Positions 52,129 to 60,243 of a DNA stretch of 64,000 bases are shown here, piece by piece (position 1 is the stretch's first letter; every line of letters begins with the position of its first letter). This DNA is from Rhodanobacteraceae bacterium. Lineage in GTDB: Bacteria; Pseudomonadota; Gammaproteobacteria; Xanthomonadales; Rhodanobacteraceae. A program made the translations under genes and the position numbers. Location: positions 19,840 through 83,839 of the forward strand of contig PLNP01000006.1 of NCBI GenBank assembly GCA_003142815.1, written 5' to 3'. The notes under the pieces are model-generated. The model saw only the letters and a program-made list of their open reading frames with translations. It was not told the origin of the DNA and ran no database searches.

Positions 52129-53232
52129 ATGGGCTTTCGACAATCGATCGAGGAATTTCGCCGCACGTTTCTGCGCGGTGTGTTCTCCGCGCTGGCGGGG
52201 TCGGCAAACGGCTGCGCACGCCTGCCGTCGTCCGGCATCCATCGCGTACTGCTGATCCGCCCCAACCACCGCCTCGGTAACACCCTGCTGCTGACGCCGA
52301 TCCTTGCCGATATCGAGCGCGCTTATCCCTCCGCGGAGGTCGACATCATCACGTCCGGGCAAGCCGCGCATGAGGTGTTCGGAGGATTCGATTCAGTGCG
52401 CCATCTTCTTGTGCTGCCGCGCAAGATCGTGCGTCATCCCTTAATCCTTTCGAGAACCTTGCATCATCTGCGCACCCAACGCTATGACCTGGCGATCGAT
52501 CCTTGCGTATCTTCGCAAACCGGCAGGGTGTTGCTGCTGATGTCGCGGGCGAAATACAAGCTTGGCTTCGTCGGTAAGGGCAACGCAGGCCGCATCTCGT
52601 GTGGTGTCGCCATACCTTCGTGTACCAAACACATGGCTCAGGTGCCGGTATACCTGCTGCGCACGGCGCGAGGCGAAGCGTTCGACATAGCTCCGTGCCC
52701 GACACTCGACATCCGCCTCTCCGAGACCGAGCGCAAGCAGGGAGAAGGACGCCGCCAACGAATCCTCGGCAACTCGTCGCCGGGCGTGTTCCGCATCGGC
52801 GTATTCGGAGAGGCTACCGGAGCAAAGGCCTTCCCCGATGCGTGGTGGAAGGCAATGCTGGAGACGTTTGAGCAAGCGCGACGCGATGTTGTGTTCATCG
52901 AGATCCTTCCGGCAACCGGTGCTTCCAAATTTGGCGAGGCATTTCCTTCGTACTACTCGACCTCCATCCGGCGAATGGCGGCAGTGATGGCGGGGCTGGA
53001 TTTGGTCATCAGCGCTGATTGCGGCGTGATGCACTTGGCCGTCGCCTCCGGAGCAATGACGATCGGCCTTTTCAAGGTCACCGACTCCTCCATGTATGCG
53101 CCTTACGGCGACGACAATTTCGCCGTACTCGTCCAGAGCCGGTCTCCGGCGGTCGTCGCTTCTGAAGTGATCGACCGGCTGGGCAGAACGGGCGCGTGGA
53201 CTAGAGGGTTGCAAAGTCCATCCGCGACCTGA
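52129..53232 (+). CDS. Glycosyltransferase family 9 (heptosyltransferase-like)
   Basis: A 367-residue GT-B enzyme. The N-terminal IHRVLLIRPNHRLGNTLLLT is the family-9 acceptor-domain start. AKAFPDAWWKAMLETF and the C-terminal motif ISADCGVMHLAVASGAMTIG with GLFKVTDSSMYAPYG are the ADP-heptose donor region. It likely adds a sugar to LPS core or another glycan. The body has visibly lower GC and different codon use than its neighbours. It lies between the full aminotransferase gene and a stray copy of that gene's 3' end, which suggests acquisition by recombination. No other LPS genes are adjacent. Confidence 0.9.
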   Translation: MGFRQSIEEFRRTFLRGVFSALAGSANGCARLPSSGIHRVLLIRPNHRLGNTLLLTPILADIERAYPSAEVDIITSGQAAHEVFGGFDSVRHLLVLPRKIVRHPLILSRTLHHLRTQRYDLAIDPCVSSQTGRVLLLMSRAKYKLGFVGKGNAGRISCGVAIPSCTKHMAQVPVYLLRTARGEAFDIAPCPTLDIRLSETERKQGEGRRQRILGNSSPGVFRIGVFGEATGAKAFPDAWWKAMLETFEQARRDVVFIEILPATGASKFGEAFPSYYSTSIRRMAAVMAGLDLVISADCGVMHLAVASGAMTIGLFKVTDSSMYAPYGDDNFAVLVQSRSPAVVASEVIDRLGRTGAWTRGLQSPSAT

Positions 53233-53250
53233 TCATCCGGTGGAGTTCGC

Positions 53251-53367
53251 GGCGGCTACGACAAGAATGTGATCACATTCGCGCCGTCGCTGCACATCAG
53301 CGCTGAGGAAATCGATCTTGGCCTCACGCTGCTGGATCAGTTGTTGAGCAAGGCGAAGAAGGCTTGA
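53251..53367 (+). pseudogene. Diverged 3' end of a class III aminotransferase gene
   Basis: 38 codons and a stop read GGYDKNVITFAPSLHISAEE followed by IDLGLTLLDQLLSKAKKA. The intact gene ends GGYYKNVITFAPSLHITTEE...KLLDQLLTKAKRG. About four bases in five match. There is no start codon or ribosome site, so it is not expressed as such. The operon-type terminator follows at 53389. Confidence 0.9.
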
Positions 53368-53388
53368 TCGCAGCGTCACGTGTCACCC

Positions 53389-53413
53389 AACGGCCGCGTT
53401 CGCGGCCGTTTGT
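53389..53413 (+). terminator. Rho-independent terminator after the aminotransferase 3' remnant
   Basis: AACGGCCGCG-TT-CGCGGCCGTT, a perfect 10-bp stem with a UUCG-type tip, followed by TGTGTT. It probably ended the original aminotransferase gene. Confidence 0.8.
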
Positions 53414-53465
53414 GTTCAGGCATCAGATTCGGCCGTCATCCAGACGCGACCTATGTCCATGCAAG

Positions 53466-53492
53466 AAAAGGCCCGCTATTGGCGGGCCTTTT
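53466..53492. terminator. Bidirectional Rho-independent terminator
   Basis: AAAAGGCCCGC-TATTG-GCGGGCCTTTT, an 11-bp perfect stem with A and T ends, so it can act on both strands. It lies downstream of the leftward small secreted-protein gene and of the rightward unit. Confidence 0.85.
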
Positions 53493-53513
53493 GCAACTCC
53501 TGATGGGACAGCT

Positions 53514-53837
53514 TCAGTGATCCCAGCGACCGCTGCGGTAGCGCCAGCGATTGCCGTTCTGCTCCCAACTTGGCGATGCGTAATTGCGACCGCGGCGTTC
53601 ACGGAGCCAATGGCCTCTCTGCCAATTATAGCGTCGATGGCCATAGTTCCAGTAGCCCGGTGCCCAGACATAGCCGACCCTTGGCCCCGGAACGGTTTCG
53701 ACGCGCAATGCTGGCGGCGCCATGGGCGCATAGATGCTCACCGCCACGCGCGCCTCGGCGGGTGCCGTGTAGACAGCGCCAGCGCCGGCCAAGGTCAGCG
53801 CTGCGGCCAACAACAAGTTTTTTCCGGAACGTTGCAT
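53514..53837 (-). CDS. Small secreted YXWQ/WXXGXW-type protein
   Basis: A 107-residue protein with signal peptide (MQRSGKNLLLAAALTLAGAG, cut near AEA). The mature part holds the aromatic repeat VWAPGYWNYGHRRYNWQRGH and ends WEQNGNRWRYRSGRWDH, the pattern of YXWQ/WXXGXW repeat proteins found as periplasmic or surface proteins in many proteobacteria. Their function is unknown. The two repeats would form short beta-hairpins. A strong terminator follows. Confidence 0.85.
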   Translation of the reverse strand: MQRSGKNLLLAAALTLAGAGAVYTAPAEARVAVSIYAPMAPPALRVETVPGPRVGYVWAPGYWNYGHRRYNWQRGHWLRERRGRNYASPSWEQNGNRWRYRSGRWDH

Positions 53838-53979
53838 GCTTGCCTCCGTGGATACGCCCGGGTGGGCGATTGCTCGGATGGAACATTAGCGCATTCGATC
53901 TGAATGCCACCTTGGCAAGGGTTTGCAAAGACCCAGCCACCTGTCAACCGAAACGAAGTGTGAACGTGTGCTTGCCCGA

Positions 53980-55194
53980 TCAGGATGCACGTCGCAGCGC
54001 AATGACCGCGTTCAGGCCGCCAAATGCGAACGAGTTGCTGAGCACTGCGCGCACGGGCTTCTCGCGCGCGGCGTTCGGCACGTAGTCGAGATCACACTCG
54101 GGGTCGGGATCGATGAAATTCATGGTCGGTGGCATCACGCCGTCGCGCAGCGCGCCGATCGCGGCGACGAGTTCGATCGCGCCGGCCGCGCCGAGTGCAT
54201 GGCCGTGCATCGATTTCGTCGACGACACCGCAAGCGCGTCCGCGTGCGCCCCGAACACGCGGCGGATCGCCTTGCTCTCGGTCGGATCGTTGCCCGACGT
54301 GCCGGTGCCGTGCGCGTTGATGTAGTCGATGTCCTGCGGCGCGAGGCCGCCATCGGCCAGCGCGCGCTGGATCGCCTTCGCGGCACCGGCCTCGGACGGA
54401 AACACGATATCGCTGGCATCGGCCGACATGCCGGCGCCGACGAACTCGGCGAGGATCGTCGCGCCGCGACGCTGCGCGTGCTCCAGCGTCTCCAGCACGA
54501 ACACGCCGGCGCCCTCGCCAAGCACCATGCCGTGGCGCTGCTTGCAGAACGGCCGGCAGGTGTCGTCGGCCATCACCCGCATCGCCTCCCAGGCGAGGAT
54601 CACGCCGAGGGTGATGCAGGCTTCGGTGCCGCCCGCGACTGCCGCATCAGCGACGCCGCTGCGCACCATGTGAAATGCCTGCGCGAGTGCGTGATTGGAC
54701 GATGCGCACGCGCTCACCGTCGCGAAGGAGGGGCCGCTCAGTTTGTGCTCGATGCTGATCTGGCACGCCGGCGCATTCGCCATCAGGCGCACGATAGTCA
54801 GTGGATGCGTGCGCGGGTTGTTCTCGGCGTAGAGTCGGCGCGAAGCCGCATCGTGGGTCTGCTCGCCGCCGATGCCGGTGCCGATGACGACAGCGGTGTT
54901 CTCGCCGATGCCATCGGCGCTGAAATCGATGCCGGACTGTGCGATCGCCTCGCGCGCGGCGACCAGCGCGAACTGCGCAACGCGGTCGAGCAGGATCAGG
55001 CGCTTTTCCTCAAAGTGTGCGAGCGGATCGAAACCGTGCACTTCGGCGGCAATGCCGAAGCGCAGCGATTCTCGCGGCAGGGTCGTGATCGGACCGATCG
55101 CGCAGCGGCCTTCGCGCATCGCCGCCCAGCTGTCGCCCGCAGTCATCCCGAGCGGGGTGACCGCTCCCATGCCGGTGATGACGACACGATGCAT
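53980..55194 (-). CDS. Beta-ketoacyl-ACP synthase (FabF/KAS II fold)
   Basis: A 404-residue condensing enzyme. The Cys163-His295-His332 triad is in VSACASSNHAL, NAHGTGTSGNDPTE and KSMHGHALGAAGA, and Lys327 is present. The start MHRVVITGMGAVTPLG is typical; an ATG 9 codons upstream is possible. It is adjacent to and downstream of a dedicated ACP gene (33-base gap), and no fab genes surround it. That suggests a specialised pathway rather than general fatty-acid synthesis, but a second FabF for unsaturated fatty acids cannot be excluded. Confidence 0.93.
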   Translation of the reverse strand: MHRVVITGMGAVTPLGMTAGDSWAAMREGRCAIGPITTLPRESLRFGIAAEVHGFDPLAHFEEKRLILLDRVAQFALVAAREAIAQSGIDFSADGIGENTAVVIGTGIGGEQTHDAASRRLYAENNPRTHPLTIVRLMANAPACQISIEHKLSGPSFATVSACASSNHALAQAFHMVRSGVADAAVAGGTEACITLGVILAWEAMRVMADDTCRPFCKQRHGMVLGEGAGVFVLETLEHAQRRGATILAEFVGAGMSADASDIVFPSEAGAAKAIQRALADGGLAPQDIDYINAHGTGTSGNDPTESKAIRRVFGAHADALAVSSTKSMHGHALGAAGAIELVAAIGALRDGVMPPTMNFIDPDPECDLDYVPNAAREKPVRAVLSNSFAFGGLNAVIALRRAS

Positions 55195-55226
55195 TGTTGG
55201 CGGCAGCGCGATGGGAGGCATGCGAA

Positions 55227-55493
55227 TCAGGCTTGCGGGGGTGGCGGCGCGGCTTGCGCGGCGACCAGCTTTTCGACCGCCTCGACCAGGCCCTTGACCG
55301 ATTCGGTATCGAAGTTCGGGTCGCGATCGGGCATCGTGATCTTGAAGTGGTCCTCGATCTCGAAAATGATCTGGACTGCGTCGAGCGATTCGATCTTGAG
55401 GTCTTTCAAGGTTGCATCCGGCGTGATCAGGCTGCGATCGATGCCCGATTCCTTGGCAATGATGTCGAAAACATTGTCTTGTACACTGCTCAT
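55227..55493 (-). CDS. Acyl carrier protein
   Basis: An 88-residue ACP with the phosphopantetheine Ser36 in LKDLKIESLDAVQIIFEIED. The usual D-S-L is E-S-L here, a variation seen in dedicated ACPs. The C-terminus ends in an Ala/Pro-rich tail (LVAAQAAPPPPQA). It is directly upstream of the ketoacyl synthase gene, so the two probably act together. The sequence is too divergent from AcpP to be the housekeeping carrier. Confidence 0.9.
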   Translation of the reverse strand: MSSVQDNVFDIIAKESGIDRSLITPDATLKDLKIESLDAVQIIFEIEDHFKITMPDRDPNFDTESVKGLVEAVEKLVAAQAAPPPPQA

Positions 55494-55950
55494 TCCACGT
55501 CTCCAGGGTTTCGTCGCGCATCGGCGGCAGCGACGCGGTGGCAATCGGTGGCCGGCATGATCGCCGGGCTAGTCATGTTGTTCAAGCGTTTCGCGCAGAT
55601 CGGTCGACGCTATCCGTGCGCGCGGGCATACTTCAACGCGTCCGACGAGTGTCGGACCTGTGCGCCATTCTGCTTCGTCATCGTCATCCCGGCGAAAGCC
55701 GGTATTCGGACCCGTCCGGCATTTTGTGTTTCGTCATCCCGGCGAAAGCCGGGATCCAGCTCCTTGGTTCTCAAAAGACAAAACGGGATTATAGTCCGCT
55801 CCTGCGGCCTGCCCTACGGGCCGCCTTCGGCGTTCGCTTCGGCATCCTGCCTTCACAGTCCGGCTCGAGCGAAGCTCGGTCTGTCCTGAGCTTGTCGAAG
55901 GGCCGCAATGACGGATCATCCTTCAACATTCTTCAAGCCAAACCTGACCG
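55494..55950. repeat. Repeat-rich intergenic region
   Basis: 457 bases with no supported gene. It contains two CATCCCGGCGAAAGCCGG hairpins (55685-55705 and 55732-55755), a CCTACGGGCCGCCTTCGGCG stretch with a homologue at about 58085, and TGTCCTGAGCTTGTCGAAGGG (55882-55902). Promoters for the leftward ACP gene and the rightward transporter pair should lie here, but I could not identify them. Confidence 0.7.
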
Positions 55951-56307
55951 ATGTCTGCAACCGTAGTTACGCTGTGGCTGCTCAACATACTGCTCGATAC
56001 TTTCGGGCAACTTTCGTTCAAGGCGGCTGCGGCGGGGCCGGGGCTCGGCACCGGCCTCGCACGCTGGAAGGCGATGGCGGCGCAACCGTGGATCTGGTGC
56101 GGCGTCGCATGCTATGTCGGCGAATTCATGGTCTGGCTCGCCTTCCTTTCCCTGGTGCCGCTGTCCGAAGGCGTGCTGCTCGGCTCGATCAACATCGTCG
56201 CGGTGATGATCGCGGGGCGCTTCCTGTTCAATGAAAACTTCTCGCCGCTGCGCACGCTCGGCATCCTGTTGATCGCCAGCGGCGTCGCCGTGGTGGGTCT
56301 CGCATGA
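55951..56307 (+). CDS. Half-size EamA/SMR-like membrane protein (first of pair)
   Basis: A 118-residue four-helix inner-membrane protein (TLWLLNILLDTFGQLSFKAA, WIWCGVACYVGEFMVWLAFL, GVLLGSINIVAVMIAGRFLF, LGILLIASGVAVVGLA). Size and helix pattern match EamA-type half transporters such as the ArnE/ArnF flippase pair and the small multidrug resistance family. Its stop overlaps the start of the next half by 4 bases, so they probably make a heterodimer. A substrate such as an undecaprenyl- or lipid-linked amino compound is plausible but unproved. Confidence 0.88.
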   Translation: MSATVVTLWLLNILLDTFGQLSFKAAAAGPGLGTGLARWKAMAAQPWIWCGVACYVGEFMVWLAFLSLVPLSEGVLLGSINIVAVMIAGRFLFNENFSPLRTLGILLIASGVAVVGLA

Positions 56308-56699
56308 CCGATTTGCGACGTTTTTACCTCATCGGGTTCTTTGTACTGGTCTGTTTCGACACGTTCGCGCAGGTCTGTTTCAAGCTGACCGCCAATCATG
56401 CGATGCCGCCCGAGGCCGATCTTGCCTGGGCGCTGCGCGTGTTTTCCTCGCCGTGGGTCTATGCGGCGATCGTCTGCTATATCGGCGCGTTCCTGACCTG
56501 GATGACCTTGCTCGAACACGCGCCGATCGGCCCCGCGTTTGCCGCGTCGCACCTGGAGGTCATCAGCGTGATGGCATTGTCGGTCGTGTTGTTCAACGAA
56601 CACATAGGCACGCCGCAATGGATCGGCAGCGCGCTTATCATCGCCGGCATCGTCTGCCTTGCGATCAGCGAAACCGATGGCGACAAGCCTGCCGCGTAA
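56304..56699 (+). CDS. Half-size EamA/SMR-like membrane protein (second of pair)
   Basis: A 131-residue partner of the preceding protein with the same layout: LIGFFVLVCFDTFAQVCFKL, WVYAAIVCYIGAFLTWMTLL, FAASHLEVISVMALSVVLFN and the fourth helix ALIIAGIVCLAISETDG. The EHIGTPQWIGS loop is typical. It overlaps the aminotransferase gene by 23 bases, so these three genes form one coupled unit. Confidence 0.88.
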   Translation: MTDLRRFYLIGFFVLVCFDTFAQVCFKLTANHAMPPEADLAWALRVFSSPWVYAAIVCYIGAFLTWMTLLEHAPIGPAFAASHLEVISVMALSVVLFNEHIGTPQWIGSALIIAGIVCLAISETDGDKPAA

Positions 56700-57903
56700 G
56701 TACGAAGTTCCGCCGACCGCGGGCCTGCCGCCGCGTTGGCGCGACCTGCTGCCGTTTGGCGCAGCGTCGGAACAGCGCAGCGATCTCGCGCAGTGCGCCG
56801 CAGATTTTCTCGGAACGGCATCGGTGCAAGTGGAGTGTTCGGGCACGGCGAGTCTAGTTGTCGCGCTGACCACGCTGCACCGGCTCAGCGGCCGCCGCGC
56901 CGTCGTCGTTCCCGCCTACACCTGTCCGCTGGTCGCGCTCGCGGTAGCGCATTGCGGGCTGGATCTGCGTGTGTGCGATCTCGCGCCGGGCTCGATCGAT
57001 TTCGACGCGGCGCAACTCGCCGCACTTTGCGATCGCGACACCCTCGCAGTAATGCCGACTCATCTCGGTGGGCGCGTCGCCGACGTCGATGCCACCATCG
57101 CGATCGCGCGTCGCGTCGGCGCATTCGTGATCGAGGATGCGGCGCAGGCACTCGGTGCGCGCCGGCACGGGCGCGCGGTCGGTCTCGACGGCGATGTCGG
57201 ATTCTTCAGCCTCGCGGTCGGCAAGGGCCTGACCACTTACGAAGGCGGCCTGCTGGTCGCGCACGATGCAGCGTTGCGCGATGAGCTCGCACGCACGAGC
57301 CGCGAGATCGTGCCGCGGCACAGCGGCCGGGAGCTGCAGCGCGTACTGCAGCTGCTCGGCTACCACGCGTTGTATCGGCCATCGCTGTTGCGTTTCGCCT
57401 ATGGCGCGCCGCTGCGGCGTGCGCTGCGCCGGGGCGATCCAGTCGCGGCGGTGGGTGATGATTTTTCGCCAGCGATTGCGCTGCACAAACTCGGTCGCTG
57501 GCGGCAATCCGTCGGCGCGCGCGCGTTCGCGCGGTTGCCGGCGTTTCTGGATGAAGGTGCGGCGCAAGCGCAATCGCGCAAGGTGCGGCTCGCGTGGATT
57601 CCCGGCGTCACGGTCATTGACGATGCCGGCGGTGCGCAAGGCACTTGGCCATACCTGTTGCTGCGGATGCCGGACGAGGCGGCGCGCGATGCCGTGTTGC
57701 AACGCCTGTGGAGTGCAGGCCTCGGCGTCAGTCGATTGTTCATCCACGCGTTGCCGGACTACGACTATCTGCAGCGCATCGTCGGCGAACACGCGGTGCC
57801 GAACGCGCGCGCGTTTGCGGCAACCACGCTGACAATCTCGAACAGTCCGTGGCTTGGCAACGAGGATTTCGAGGCGATCTGCAGGGTGCTGGAAACCACG
57901 TAG
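56677..57903 (+). CDS. DegT/DnrJ/EryC1/StrS-type PLP aminotransferase
   Basis: A 408-residue fold-type I enzyme of the family that aminates sugars and other carbonyls. Its blocks are VQVECSGTASLVVALTTLHR, VVPAYTCPLVALAVAHCGL, VIEDAAQALGARRHGRAVG and the PLP Lys region FSLAVGKGLTTYEGG. The Lys is in a GKG rather than the common H-K-x context, so the subgroup is atypical. ATG 56677 is used; the 23-base overlap with the transporter gene implies co-expression. The product could be an amino sugar or an aminated acyl compound. Confidence 0.9.
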   Translation: MATSLPRKYEVPPTAGLPPRWRDLLPFGAASEQRSDLAQCAADFLGTASVQVECSGTASLVVALTTLHRLSGRRAVVVPAYTCPLVALAVAHCGLDLRVCDLAPGSIDFDAAQLAALCDRDTLAVMPTHLGGRVADVDATIAIARRVGAFVIEDAAQALGARRHGRAVGLDGDVGFFSLAVGKGLTTYEGGLLVAHDAALRDELARTSREIVPRHSGRELQRVLQLLGYHALYRPSLLRFAYGAPLRRALRRGDPVAAVGDDFSPAIALHKLGRWRQSVGARAFARLPAFLDEGAAQAQSRKVRLAWIPGVTVIDDAGGAQGTWPYLLLRMPDEAARDAVLQRLWSAGLGVSRLFIHALPDYDYLQRIVGEHAVPNARAFAATTLTISNSPWLGNEDFEAICRVLETT

Positions 57904-58238
57904 AAAAAGCGCCCCCTTCCGCTTCGCGCGGCTGCTTCTTCGGCCAGTGCAGCGTCGAGATCCGCGTTGCACACGCGCTGCATCGTGAACTTCTGGAAAA
58001 ATTCCGGGACCGTGGTTTCGATCGCCATATGCACCGGTTGGCGAGTTGTGCACCTTCGCCCGTCATTACTCGCCGCTTCCGCGGCTCGCCCTTCGGGCCA
58101 GCTACGCTGTTCGTTTCGGCATCCTGCCTACGCAGTCCGGCGAAAGCCGGAGGCGCTTCACAACAGCGAAGCTGGTCATCCAGCTCCTCTATGGATTGCC
58201 AAAACGCTGGATCGGCCTGCGCCTGGATGACGACTTTC
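57904..58238. other. Repeat-rich convergent intergenic region
   Basis: 335 bases between convergent genes. The GGCTCGCCCTTCGGGCC stretch (about 58081) and the CCGGCGAAAGCCGGAGGCGC element (58138-58182) match sequence near 55810 and 24290. An open frame 58034-57765 on the minus strand (MHMAIETTVPEFFQKFTMQR) might be a short gene but overlaps the aminotransferase end and has no recognisable family. Confidence 0.6.
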
Positions 58239-59123
58239 TCAGCGTTTCCCTGCGCGTTCAATGCGATCGAGCAAACGCAGGTTCAGCGCGTGCTGCTGCG
58301 CCTGCCACGTGGCCAGTTGCGCCGCGTCGATCTCGGGCTGGTCGTCGAGCGCGCTTAGCTTGCGTTTCCACCAGGCGCGGTATCGATACGCCGAAATCTC
58401 CCCGGTGATGTCGCTGCCGACCAGCTTTCCGGCGAGTCCGTCGATCACCGTGACAATGTCTGTGTCACTGAGCCGGCCCTGGTCCCAGTTCGTGCGCGCG
58501 ACCTCGGGGCTCAGCACATCCTTGTCGATCGACAGATACACCGGTAGCGTCGATGCGCGCTGCTCCTCGGCGAATCGGGTCAGCAAGGCCGCCGGTGAAT
58601 CGAATGACTTGAACGCATGCGCCAGACCGATGCGCGCGGACCAGCGTGTGTCGACGCCGACCGTCCAGTAACTCAGCTTGCCGCGCCGCAGCGGCGCCAG
58701 ATAGTTTTCCCACGCGTGCGCGGCGGAAACGTCGGCTGAGCTGATGCCGAGCACATGCACACGCGCGACGAACGGCAGCAGCGCGACGCGGCGCACCCAC
58801 GAGCCGCAATGCACGCCAAACGGAAAGCGCATGTTGTCCGGATGGTTGTCGAAGACCACGACTTCGAACGGGCCGCGTGCGGCGCAGCGCTCGACCAGTG
58901 GCCAGGTCAGATGATGGTAGTCGCCACTGCCGAGAAACACGGTGCCGTGCTCGGCTGGCAAAGCGCGCTCGATGACGGCGCGCACTTCGCGCAGACGATG
59001 CAGCGAGCAGCCGAAGCGGATCGCCTCCTGCCAGTTGGTGAGATCGATGACGGTCGCGCCGGGCAGCGCTCCGACCGACCGATCGAAATCAAGAACGACC
59101 GGCGCTTGCAACGGCTTGTCCAT
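58239..59123 (-). CDS. Arginase/agmatinase-fold protein
   Basis: A 294-residue ureohydrolase-like protein. Metal-binding motifs are GSGDYHHLT (67-71 region), VVVFDNHPDN (Asp92, His94, Asp97) and SIDKDVL (Asp200, Asp202), equivalent to GGDHS, DAHxD and SxDxD of arginases. The first motif is altered (GDYHH), so substrate preference may differ. It is the last gene of a leftward unit and overlaps the GNAT gene by 35 bases. An amidinohydrolase acting on a guanidino or amide substrate is the inferred role. Confidence 0.85.
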   Translation of the reverse strand: MDKPLQAPVVLDFDRSVGALPGATVIDLTNWQEAIRFGCSLHRLREVRAVIERALPAEHGTVFLGSGDYHHLTWPLVERCAARGPFEVVVFDNHPDNMRFPFGVHCGSWVRRVALLPFVARVHVLGISSADVSAAHAWENYLAPLRRGKLSYWTVGVDTRWSARIGLAHAFKSFDSPAALLTRFAEEQRASTLPVYLSIDKDVLSPEVARTNWDQGRLSDTDIVTVIDGLAGKLVGSDITGEISAYRYRAWWKRKLSALDDQPEIDAAQLATWQAQQHALNLRLLDRIERAGKR

Positions 59124-60243
59124 GGTCGGTGGATTTTCGATTGCTCACCGTCGCCGCGGCGGATTTCCCGTCGGCCCATGCGCGATCGCTCTCGAAACGT
59201 CCGGCGATCCGGCGCAATGCGGCGCGCAACAAACGGCTGCGCGGGCGCACCGCGTGGCGCGTGAAGGTGAAGCGCGCACCGAGATACGACTTGATCTCCG
59301 GATCGCTCCAACCGGCGACGTAGCAGGTGAGCTCATGGCGCAGCGCGTAGTCGAGATTATGCATCCAGCTGACGAAGTAAAGATTTTGCTCGCGTGCCGC
59401 GGGATAGGCGAAGCCGACATACTTGTCGACCAGGGTGTCGCCGACGACGAAGCAGAGGTTCCAGCCGATCATCCGGCCTGCATGGCGATAGACGAAGACG
59501 ATGCCGCCGCTGCTCGCGTCTTGCAGCACCGCGTCGAGGAAGTCGCGGCTCAGCTGGTCGAAATGGATTTCACTCTGTTGGTAGACATTGAGGTACAGCG
59601 TGTAGAAAAGCTCGCGCATGGCGGTGTCGCGGAACATTGCCGCGCCGGTCGGGATTTCCTCGATGTCGAGTCCCGCGCGCGTGCGCAGCTTGCGGCGGAT
59701 GTCCTTGCGTCGGCCGGCGGAAAGACGGCTGAGGTAATCGTCGGTCGACTCGAAATCGATCGGTACCCAGGCCAGCGCCTGGCCTCCGAGCAGCACGAAG
59801 CCGGTGCGTTCGCAGGCATTCGCGACCGCGCGTGCGCACGCGTTGCTGGCCATGTCGAGCAACGGTGATTCCTCGGGAATATCCTTGATGATCAGCAGCA
59901 TTTGCCGCTGCGCGAAATGGGCCAGCCATTCACGCACGAGCGCATCGGCATCGACGTCGGCGGGAAACAGCGCATATTCCGAAACCGTGGTGCCGATGAA
60001 GCAGGTGCGTGGGCGCAGCAGGTGGCGCCAGAGCGCGTACAGCGGCAGTCCGGTGACACGGCGGCGCAGCGCGTCATCGGCAGTCGTCAGCAGGTCGAAG
60101 CGCGCGAAAAATGCAGGGGCGCCGAGCGGCGTCGTCAGCGCGGAGAAATCTGCCGGCGGGTGCGCCAGGAACTGATCGACGAGCGAACGCGGTTCAAGCA
60201 GGTTGTGAAGGCCAGGCGCCGCGACGCCCGGACACGGCGGCAT
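59089..60243 (-). CDS. GNAT acyltransferase, BioF2/FemAB-like
   Basis: A 384-residue protein with a C-terminal GNAT domain of the PF13480 type. The block SAGRRKDIRRKLRTRAGLDI precedes SSGGIVFVYRHAGRMIGWNL and AYPAAREQNLYFVSWMHNLD. The same fold is used by FemAB-like and cellulose-biosynthesis acyltransferases. The C-terminal tail is basic and disordered. Its ATG shares one base with the hydrolase stop (TGATG). With the hydrolase and arginase-like genes it forms one operon. Acylation of an amine is the expected reaction. Confidence 0.85.
   Translation of the reverse strand: MPPCPGVAAPGLHNLLEPRSLVDQFLAHPPADFSALTTPLGAPAFFARFDLLTTADDALRRRVTGLPLYALWRHLLRPRTCFIGTTVSEYALFPADVDADALVREWLAHFAQRQMLLIIKDIPEESPLLDMASNACARAVANACERTGFVLLGGQALAWVPIDFESTDDYLSRLSAGRRKDIRRKLRTRAGLDIEEIPTGAAMFRDTAMRELFYTLYLNVYQQSEIHFDQLSRDFLDAVLQDASSGGIVFVYRHAGRMIGWNLCFVVGDTLVDKYVGFAYPAAREQNLYFVSWMHNLDYALRHELTCYVAGWSDPEIKSYLGARFTFTRHAVRPRSRLLRAALRRIAGRFESDRAWADGKSAAATVSNRKSTDHGQAVASAGRS

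Noticed and set aside
57765-58034. 89-codon minus-strand frame MHMAIETTVPEFFQKF
   Set aside because: Its N-terminus looks gene-like, but half lies opposite the DegT gene, there is no family match by eye and no good ribosome site.
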